A stretch of 51,382 nt of DNA from Chloroflexi bacterium ADurb.Bin180. GTDB taxonomy: Bacteria; Chloroflexota; Anaerolineae; UBA2200. The stretch spans positions 1-51,382 of the forward strand of contig MWCV01000017.1 in the NCBI GenBank assembly GCA_002070215.1. The letters are read 5' to 3'. Of the stretch, positions 45,457-51,382 are shown piece after piece; the stretch's first letter is position 1; the number at the start of each line of letters is the position of its first letter. Below the pieces are notes generated by a model. It saw only the letters and a list, made by a program, of their open reading frames with translations, was not told the DNA's origin and made no database searches. The position numbers and the translations under genes were made by a program.

Positions 45457-47286
45457 ATGGCAGACACATTGTTTGGATATGCTGGCAAGATCCTCGAAGT
45501 AGACCTGACCACACACAGCACCAAGACAGTCGAGGTTACTCCCGACCTGGCCAAGAAGTACCTGGGCGGCGTGGGCTTTGCCGCGCACTTTCTCTGGAGC
45601 CGGGTCAAGCCCGGCACGGACCCTCTGGGACCAGACAACCTCTTGATGTTTATGACGGGCCCGATGACTGGCACTGGCGCCTCGGGTACTCGCTGGAGCG
45701 CGGCTTTCAAGTCGCCGCACACCGGTGCCTGGGCGCAAACCGCTATGGGCGGCGACATTGGCCCCGAGCTCAAGTACGCCGGCTGGGATGGTATCATCAT
45801 CACCGGCAAGTCGGACGCTCCGGTCTATCTTTCGATCAACAACAGCAAGGTGCAGCTGAAGGACGCCAGGAAGCTGTGGGGAAAGGACACCCACGAGACA
45901 AGTCTGGCAATTGAGAAAGAGCTGAAGGACAGGCTGGTCAAGGTAGCGTGCATCGGTCCTGCTGGCGAGAACAGGGTTGTGATAGCTTCCATCAACAGCG
46001 AGAACTTTCGGGCCTTTGGGCGACTCGGCGGCGGAGCCGTGATGGGCGCCAAGAACCTCAAGGCTGTGGCCATTCGGGGTACCGGCGAGGTCAAGGTAGC
46101 GGACCTGGACGCCTTCTGGAAGCTGGTGGAGCAGCAGCGCGCGAATCTACTGTCGCCCGACAACTACTGGTTCCGCCGCTGGGGTACGCAGACCTACAAC
46201 GAGTGGCTTAACGACGTGGACCAGCTGGGACGCAAGAACTTTCAGGAAGCCTGGCTGGCCCCGGATGAGTTCAGAGAGGTCAGCGCCCAATACCTTGAAA
46301 AGACGTCCGAGCTCGGCCGACGCGCCTGTATTGGCTGCGCGAACCGCTGCTCGACCATGGGGATCGTTCGCAGTGGGCCCCATGCGGGACTGGTGAATGA
46401 AATCGACTATGAGGGCATTTCCAACGTTGGCGTGGGCTGCGGTCACACTGATTTCCGCACCTATATGCCCGTCGAGACCGAGATAGAGAAGCAGGGCCTT
46501 GACCTGATCTCCACCGGTAAGACCATCTCCTTCACCTCGGAGCTCTACCAGCGAGGCGTCCTGACCAAGGCGGACCTGGGCGGGTTGGATCTCACCTGGG
46601 GCAATACTGACGCCCAGATTGAGCTCGTCAAGATGATTGCCACCCGCAAGGGCATTGGCGACACCCTGGCTCTGGGTACGTACGAAGCGGGCCGGAAGAT
46701 CGGCCACGGCGCCGAGCAATACGCTATGGTCGCCGGCTTGCACAATGAGATGTCAGGTAGTGACCCGCGCAGCTCTGCCGCAATGATCAACACCGCGTAC
46801 GTGGCGGCAGAACGCGGCTCTTCCCACAATGCTCCGGCCGGCACCTGGGACGCACCAGACCCAGTCTGGCAGGACAAGATGACCCTCTTTGACTCGCTGG
46901 TGGTGTGCCTGTTTGTTTCGGTGGATGGCTGGGGTTCGGTCAATCCCATCAACCCAGACTATCTGGCTATGCTCAACTCGGCCACCGGCTGGAACATTGA
47001 CGAGAGAGGTTTCCTTCAAATTGGGGAGCGAATCGCCAACCTGGAGCATGCTTTCAACATCCGTGAGGGCTTCCGCAGAGCGGACTGGGAGTACTTGCCC
47101 CCTCGTATGTTTGAAGGCTTGCCCACTGGACCGAACGAGGGAGACAAGCTCACGCCCGAAATCGTCAAGTCCTTCCTTGACGAATTGTACACGCTTCGCG
47201 GCTGGGACGTGGCTACGGGCATCCCAACGCGGGCCAAGCTCGAGTCCCTTGACCTGAAAGACGTTGCCGACGAACTCAAGGTGTAG
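45457..47286 (+). CDS. Aldehyde:ferredoxin oxidoreductase (tungsten/pterin enzyme)
   Basis: 609 residues, normal for the AOR family, which oxidises aldehydes to acids (or the reverse) with a tungsto-bispterin cofactor and one [4Fe-4S] cluster. The N-terminal domain opens GYAGKILEVDLTTHSTKTVE; cofactor-region sequences include TGPMTGTGASGTRWSAAFKS and FGRLGGGAVMGAKNLKAVAI. Cluster cysteines are C291, C294 and C298 (CIGCANRC) and C484 (LVVCLF). No signal peptide is seen. The partner ferredoxin has a Tat signal, so either the enzyme is carried out with it or the ferredoxin works differently. Substrate unknown. Confidence 0.93.
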   Translation: MADTLFGYAGKILEVDLTTHSTKTVEVTPDLAKKYLGGVGFAAHFLWSRVKPGTDPLGPDNLLMFMTGPMTGTGASGTRWSAAFKSPHTGAWAQTAMGGDIGPELKYAGWDGIIITGKSDAPVYLSINNSKVQLKDARKLWGKDTHETSLAIEKELKDRLVKVACIGPAGENRVVIASINSENFRAFGRLGGGAVMGAKNLKAVAIRGTGEVKVADLDAFWKLVEQQRANLLSPDNYWFRRWGTQTYNEWLNDVDQLGRKNFQEAWLAPDEFREVSAQYLEKTSELGRRACIGCANRCSTMGIVRSGPHAGLVNEIDYEGISNVGVGCGHTDFRTYMPVETEIEKQGLDLISTGKTISFTSELYQRGVLTKADLGGLDLTWGNTDAQIELVKMIATRKGIGDTLALGTYEAGRKIGHGAEQYAMVAGLHNEMSGSDPRSSAAMINTAYVAAERGSSHNAPAGTWDAPDPVWQDKMTLFDSLVVCLFVSVDGWGSVNPINPDYLAMLNSATGWNIDERGFLQIGERIANLEHAFNIREGFRRADWEYLPPRMFEGLPTGPNEGDKLTPEIVKSFLDELYTLRGWDVATGIPTRAKLESLDLKDVADELKV

Positions 47287-47340
47287 TATCCGTTAGTTCC
47301 TGGAGCGGTCTGCCGCTCCGCAAGTGACATCTCTCTCTGC

Positions 47341-47382
47341 AGGCTGGTGGGCGCTGGTCTGACGCCCACCAGCCTGCTTGTT
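47341..47382 (+). terminator. Terminator after the AOR operon
   Basis: A perfect 13-bp stem (47341-47353 with 47363-47375) and nine-base loop, followed by GCTTGTT. Confidence 0.85.
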
Positions 47383-47506
47383 CGCTGCCAAGGAAACGCC
47401 GTTTTGTCTGGGAGCAGTGTTCCGAGACCTCGCGTACAGCTGCGCTGTTAGCCAAAGTTGAAAAGTGAACTCATCAAAAGTTGAAAAGTGAACTGGTTGG
47501 CTTTGC

Positions 47507-48754
47507 TCACGAGTTGGGCAAGGCGCGGAGGGGATAGACGGCCGAGTGCGCCACCTTGCCTGCCCACCAGATGCGGATTTCCATCGTGTCTGTGTCAGTG
47601 TTGGGGATGATGTGAACATCAACCTCCTCGCGTAGGGGGACATTGGGTACCTCAATGTCATGGTTGAAGAGAGAGATGCGGCGGTAGCCATTGACGACTC
47701 TGGTCTCGTGCAGGCAGAAGACGTCTTTGGCTTCACGGTAGGGTTTGGGCAGAGCTAGGGGCCGGAAGAGGGTGCAGCCGGACGTTCTAGCCTGGTCGAA
47801 ACGGAGACTGGGGATCTGGCCGGTGGTAGCGTGGACTTGATGGTTGTTGTAGCGGTCCACCTCGTAGCGCAGGACAGCGCGCACTTCGTCAATGGTAGAG
47901 AGGTGATCCAGGGCAGATTGGCGGACGATGCGATCCTGCATCCAGCGGAAGGTTCTCTCCACTTTTCCTTTGGCCTGCGGCGAAAGGGCATAGATTACAT
48001 CCACGCCCAGGGTACGCATGACCTGGCGCCACTGGGGGTCGACATCGTCGGTGGTGAGAACGTGGTTGCGCCAGAAGCTATCCCGTTTCTGTACGAAGCG
48101 GAAGACGCGCAAGTTATCGACATAGTAGCGCAATGGCAAGCCATAGGTTTGCATAAGGGTTTGCGCTGCCTGGATATGTGCCCAGGCAGTCTCGTGCGGG
48201 AAGAAATCGGCGAACAACAGTTTGCGGCTGTAGTCGTCAATGGAGGTGATGAGCGTCCATTTTTCTGCGGCGTAGGGTGACCAGAGGTGCACCGAAGCAT
48301 CATGCTGCACTAGGGCGCCAATAGCGGCGGTCAGGACTTGGCGATCATGAACTTGGCTCTTGCGGTGTGGCCTGTAGCAGCCTAGAGCCTTGGCTCTCGT
48401 GATGATGGTGGTAGTGGAGACGGTGATGCCGTGTTGACTGAGGCGGTCACGCAATGCCGAGTAGTTGTAGTCGGAGATGGGGAGTTGTGGGTCTTCTACC
48501 AGCCCTTTCTCTCGCAGCAACTCTGCTCTGATGCTCTCCTCTGCCTCGGACGAGAGGCGGGCCGGTGTTCGCCGATGGTAGTCAATGGTGAAGCGGTCTG
48601 GCGCACGCCGGAACTCTCTGAGCAGGGCAAAGAAACGCGTCTTTCCCAGATGCAGCATCTCCTCTACTTCGGACCGGCACAGCGTACCTTGGCAGTAGCC
48701 CAACAGCAGCACCCGGATCTGCTCTGCAGTGAAGCGCCGATGTATCTGATCCAT
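47507..48754 (-). CDS. DDE transposase with rve integrase core (IS481/ISNCY-like)
   Basis: 415 residues from the ATG at 48754, with GGGAGGG five bases upstream; the frame continues earlier but without a ribosome-binding site. An N-terminal helix-turn-helix region (about 1-90, TAEQIRVLLLGYCQGTLCRS) leads to an integrase core with Asp in TSIDDYSRKLLFADF, Asp in YYVDNLRVF and Glu in AKGKVERTFRWMQ, the DDE triad. The protein appears full length. Assignment to IS481-like or ISNCY is approximate. Confidence 0.88.
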   Translation of the reverse strand: MDQIHRRFTAEQIRVLLLGYCQGTLCRSEVEEMLHLGKTRFFALLREFRRAPDRFTIDYHRRTPARLSSEAEESIRAELLREKGLVEDPQLPISDYNYSALRDRLSQHGITVSTTTIITRAKALGCYRPHRKSQVHDRQVLTAAIGALVQHDASVHLWSPYAAEKWTLITSIDDYSRKLLFADFFPHETAWAHIQAAQTLMQTYGLPLRYYVDNLRVFRFVQKRDSFWRNHVLTTDDVDPQWRQVMRTLGVDVIYALSPQAKGKVERTFRWMQDRIVRQSALDHLSTIDEVRAVLRYEVDRYNNHQVHATTGQIPSLRFDQARTSGCTLFRPLALPKPYREAKDVFCLHETRVVNGYRRISLFNHDIEVPNVPLREEVDVHIIPNTDTDTMEIRIWWAGKVAHSAVYPLRALPNS

Positions 48755-48809
48755 TGATCCCTCCCATAAGAACTGGAGGAATCTACCACAAATCGTGGGC
48801 GGCAAGGCC
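48671..48809. repeat. 139-bp direct repeat, copy 1
   Basis: Identical by eye to 51040-51178. It contains the first codons and ribosome-binding site of the transposase gene at 47507-48754 and ends exactly where the IS21-type element begins. Confidence 0.9.
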
Positions 48810-48881
48810 TGTCAAAGCCAGCATAGAATTGATCAAAATAGCCAACTTAAAACTGTCCAGCACACATGTCCGACTTGTGGG

Positions 48882-49667
48882 TTAGGCCTCCTTCTGTGGC
48901 TCGGCCAGTTCGGTGAAGACGCCGGCCTTGCGTTTCTCCCGCAGCCGATAGCTCTGGCCGCGGATGTTGATCGTCGTCGAGAAGTGCAGCAGCCGGTCCA
49001 GGATGGCCGCTGCAAGTACCTGGTCGGCGAAGATGTCGCCCCAGTCGCCATAGGACTTGTTCGAGGTGAGGATGATTGAGCCTCGGCCATAGCGGCGACT
49101 GACCAGTTGGAACAGGAACTGAGCAGCCATGCGGTCGAGAGGGAAGTAACCCATCTCGTCCAGGATGAGCAACCTGGGACGGCAGAGCGTGTGCAAGCGG
49201 TGGTCCAGGCGGTCCTCCTTGGCATCGCGGTGCAGTTGCTCGAGCAAGTCGACCATAGTGGTGAAGTAGACGCTGGTGGCATGCTGGATGGCCACCATGC
49301 CCAGGGCAATGGCCAGGTGCGTCTTGCCGACGCCGGGCGGTCCCAGAAAGAGGACATTCTCTCCGTTGGCGATGAAGCTGAGGCTTGCCAGCTCGCGGAC
49401 CTGACGTTCGCTGATGGCCGGTTGGAAGGAGAAGTCGAATTGGTCCAAGGTTTTGGCGAAGGGGAAGTGAGCCAGTTTGCTCTTCATGGCCACGTCCCGC
49501 TCGTAGCGCGCCGAGACCTCGGTGTCGAGGAGTTGCTCCAAGAACTCGCAGTAGGTCCAGTCATGCTTCGCTGCTTCCTGGGCTATGGCATCGATGCACT
49601 CAGCCATTCTGGGCAGCTTGAGCCGGGCCAGATGAGATTGCACGCGAGGATAGGCCACATCGCTCAT
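48882..49667 (-). CDS. istB: IS21 helper ATPase IstB
   Basis: 261 residues. An AAA+ ATPase that helps IstA choose and bend the target. Walker A is LGPPGVGKTHLAIALG near residue 110, Walker B LLILDEMGYFPLDR near 168. It starts on the stop of istA (TGATG overlap), typical of IS21. It ends at TEL-AEPQKEA, seemingly intact. Confidence 0.93.
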   Translation of the reverse strand: MSDVAYPRVQSHLARLKLPRMAECIDAIAQEAAKHDWTYCEFLEQLLDTEVSARYERDVAMKSKLAHFPFAKTLDQFDFSFQPAISERQVRELASLSFIANGENVLFLGPPGVGKTHLAIALGMVAIQHATSVYFTTMVDLLEQLHRDAKEDRLDHRLHTLCRPRLLILDEMGYFPLDRMAAQFLFQLVSRRYGRGSIILTSNKSYGDWGDIFADQVLAAAILDRLLHFSTTINIRGQSYRLREKRKAGVFTELAEPQKEA

Positions 49668-50920
49668 CAGGCCACTCCCAGGAGCTGGTCGTACCAGACG
49701 AGCGGCCTGATCTCGACCTCGGGCGCGGCAGGTAGGTCGGCCAGGCTCTGTGGAGCAGGCAGTTGGACTGCGCTGGGTCGCCGCGCGGGTGGTGAGCTGT
49801 GACCAAGGCGGGCGTAGTGAGCCGCCAGTGCGATACGCTGGTTACGACCCTCTGCCAGGCGGTGACGGGCGATTTCTTCGTCCCGAGCGTCGAGGACAAG
49901 CAGTTGGCCGTCTTCGCTCTCCTTCACTTGGAGCAGTTGCCCGGCATATGCGGCGGGCACCGAGTAGTAGTTGCCGTCGTAGCTCAAGAAGCAGTCTTTG
50001 GTGGAGCGCCGGAAGGCGATCAGGCTGGTGTCATAGTCAGGCTTGCCATCCAGAGGCAGCAGAGGCTCCTGCGCCAAGCGCTCCAATGGCACCTCAGCAG
50101 TCGTACCGTGCACGCGCCGGTTCGCCGTACCGTCCAGCCACGCCTGGCACTGGCGGTTGAGGTCGGCCAGGTCCACAAAGGTCAGTCCGGGCCAGAAGTT
50201 GCCCCGCACGTAGCGCACACTCGACTCGACCTTGCCTTTGGTCTGCGCCCGGTACGGCTGGCAGGCCCGCGGCGTGAAGCCGTAGTAGTCGGCAAAGTCG
50301 AGGTAGCGCGGGTTCCAGTGCACCGCTCCAGCGGCTCTTTCCAAAACCGCTGTCTTGAGGTTGTCGTGCAGCACAACACGCGGCACACCCCCGAAGTAGT
50401 GAAAGGCATGCATGTGGCAGCGCAGCCACCACGCCGCATCCGCCGACACGGTGAACTCCAGGTACAAGCTGCGCGACCAGCCCAGCATCATCAAGAAGGC
50501 ATACAACCGGCGTCGGCAGCCATGGTGCATGATGAACCCAAAGTGCGCCCAGTCCACCTGCGCTTGCTCGCCTGGCTCGGTCTCAAAGCGCACCGTAGCT
50601 TGGTGCCGTCTGGCTTGCCGGTAGGGTTGCACAAAGCTCTTCAGCAGGCTCCAGCTGCCCTGGTAGCCTTGCCTCTGCAGCTCGTCCAACAGCTTCCGGC
50701 AGTTGTAGACCCCCTCTGCCATCCGCTTCTCCAGGTACGCAATGAACGGGTCGATCTTCCTGACCCTGGCCTTGCGCTTTCGTGGCAGCGGGCTGACTGG
50801 GCCATTGACGATGGTGCGAATCGTCGCGCGACCATGCCCACTGCTACGGGCAATCTCGCTGATGGTCACACCTCTGCGGTACAGGTCTTTGATCATGAAT
50901 CGTATCTCCACTTTCAGCAT
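49667..50920 (-). CDS. istA: IS21 transposase IstA
   Basis: 417 residues from the ATG at 50920, with GAGGAG 10 bases upstream (an ATG at 50941 is an alternative). An N-terminal helix-turn-helix (YRRGVTISEIARSSGHGRAT) is followed by the DDE integrase core: Asp in QVDWAHFGF, Asp in VLHDNLKTAV, Glu in TKGKVESSVRYV. The C-terminal Mu-type region follows to residue 417. The gene appears complete, so the element may still be active. Confidence 0.93.
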   Translation of the reverse strand: MLKVEIRFMIKDLYRRGVTISEIARSSGHGRATIRTIVNGPVSPLPRKRKARVRKIDPFIAYLEKRMAEGVYNCRKLLDELQRQGYQGSWSLLKSFVQPYRQARRHQATVRFETEPGEQAQVDWAHFGFIMHHGCRRRLYAFLMMLGWSRSLYLEFTVSADAAWWLRCHMHAFHYFGGVPRVVLHDNLKTAVLERAAGAVHWNPRYLDFADYYGFTPRACQPYRAQTKGKVESSVRYVRGNFWPGLTFVDLADLNRQCQAWLDGTANRRVHGTTAEVPLERLAQEPLLPLDGKPDYDTSLIAFRRSTKDCFLSYDGNYYSVPAAYAGQLLQVKESEDGQLLVLDARDEEIARHRLAEGRNQRIALAAHYARLGHSSPPARRPSAVQLPAPQSLADLPAAPEVEIRPLVWYDQLLGVA

Positions 50921-51039
50921 AGGTGGTCCACTCCTCGGCATTCTGGCTTACCGGGCCATTGTGCCGCCAGCGCGACCACTTGACCAAAGTGGACAGTTTT
51001 ATCCTGGCTTTTTTGGACATTTTAATCCTGGCTGTGACA

Positions 51040-51178
51040 GGACCGGCACAGCGTACCTTGGCAGTAGCCCAACAGCAGCACCCGGATCTGCTCTGCAGTG
51101 AAGCGCCGATGTATCTGATCCATTGATCCCTCCCATAAGAACTGGAGGAATCTACCACAAATCGTGGGCGGCAAGGCC
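51040..51178. repeat. 139-bp direct repeat, copy 2
   Basis: Second copy of 48671-48809, beginning directly at the right end of the IS21-type element. The next bases continue into the right end of the host IS. Confidence 0.9.
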
Positions 51179-51281
51179 CCGGCGGCAGTTCACTTTTCAA
51201 CCCAAAATGGTTCACTTTTGAACTGTAAACAGTTCACTTTTCAACTTTGGATGACAAGGCAGCGATGTCCCACGTGTCCAA

Positions 51282-51333
51282 TCAAATGATAATGTCACTG
51301 GGCGGTGATCGTTCGGTCAAATGATAATGTCAC
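51282..51333. repeat. 17-bp direct repeats, probable end of another mobile element
   Basis: TCAAATGATAATGTCAC occurs at 51282-51298 and 51317-51333, 35 bp apart. Iterated short motifs of this size are what the ends of the IS at 47452-51250 also show, so this is probably the left end of a further insertion sequence that continues past the window edge. No reading frame is visible to base 51382. Confidence 0.55.
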
Positions 51334-51382
51334 CGGGGGCGCCGCTCCTTTCTGATGAGATGTTGGTACAAAGAGAGTTTCG

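Larger units (their letters stand above)
48810..51039 (-). mobile_element. IS21-family insertion sequence (istA-istB)
   Basis: A 2230-bp element. The left end is TGTCAAAGCCAG and the complement of the right end is TGTCACAGCCAG, so the inverted ends begin with TGTCA as is usual in IS21. Longer partial repeats (AAAACTGTCCA near both ends) are typical multiple end sites. It contains istA and istB on the minus strand and lies inside the other IS. The flanks are the 139-bp repeat, not a short target duplication. Confidence 0.88.
47452..51250 (-). mobile_element. Insertion sequence with 20-bp TIRs, interrupted by an IS21-type element
   Basis: The ends are a perfect 20-bp terminal inverted repeat: 47452-47471 (CCAAAGTTGAAAAGTGAACT) and 51231-51250 (its complement). 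The 14-bp unit GTTGAAAAGTGAAC recurs inside both ends (left 47457-47470 and 47480-47493; right 51188-51201, 51210-51223 with one change, and 51232-51245), probably transposase-binding sites. It contains the rve-type transposase at 47507-48754 and the nested element at 48810-51039. No target-site duplication is visible outside the TIRs. Confidence 0.85.

Overview
The window looks like a chromosomal segment of a Chloroflexota bacterium, most likely of the Anaerolineae type. This is an inference. It rests on the GC-rich composition, the exported proteins with long Pro-Thr-rich (PTATPT-type) linkers, a SpoIID-type cell-wall enzyme in a genome stretch without other sporulation genes, an aldehyde:ferredoxin oxidoreductase locus, and ribosomal proteins of the zinc-binding type (S14, S4, L24, L36). 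Promoters follow the sigma-70 pattern: several near-consensus TTGACN-N17-TATANT boxes can be read by eye.

Region 1 (1-16960, + strand) is a long, nearly intact ribosomal superoperon: the end of tuf, then S10-L3-L4-L23-L2-S19-L22-S3-L16-L29-S17 (S10 cluster), L14-L24-L5-S14-S8-L6-L18-S5-L30-L15-secY-adk (spc cluster), L36-S13-S11-S4-rpoA-L17 (alpha cluster), then truA, L13 and S9. It ends at a strong terminator. The map and infA genes often found between adk and rpmJ are absent. Region 2 (17021-20237, - strand) is argF-cdaA-cdaR: ornithine carbamoyltransferase followed by the c-di-AMP synthase and its YbbR-domain partner.

Region 3 (20488-24806, + strand) is a small catabolic operon: a GntR/UTRA repressor with a palindrome at its own promoter, an LsrK-like FGGY kinase, a 2-hydroxyacid dehydrogenase and a class II aldolase. 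It probably degrades a phosphorylated sugar or sugar acid. Region 4 (24826-30775, + strand) has an exported papain-like protease with a beta-propeller tail, serS under a T-box leader with a UCC specifier, two tRNA-Ser genes right behind it, the ribosome hibernation factor hpf, and a low-molecular-weight phosphatase. Region 5 (30813-38461, - strand) reads nfi, sir2, a 1397-residue SpoIID + PGRP-amidase + dockerin protein and a GH5-like surface hydrolase, and then a separately promoted HNH endonuclease gene.

Region 6 (38731-44278, + strand) has a catalytically degenerate GmhB-like HAD protein fused to membrane segments, a small membrane protein, a NUDIX hydrolase and a three-gene ABC-2 exporter. 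Region 7 (44325-47382, + strand) is a molybdenum/tungsten cofactor riboswitch-like leader in front of a four-cluster ferredoxin with a twin-arginine lipoprotein signal and a leaderless aldehyde:ferredoxin oxidoreductase. It is the most interesting system here because it may be a tungsto-enzyme that is exported or held at the membrane.

Region 8 (47452-51382) is an insertion-sequence island. An IS with 20-bp terminal inverted repeats and iterated 14-bp end motifs is interrupted by an IS21-family element (istA/istB), which is flanked by a 139-bp direct repeat of the host IS. The window closes in what looks like the iterated end of another element.
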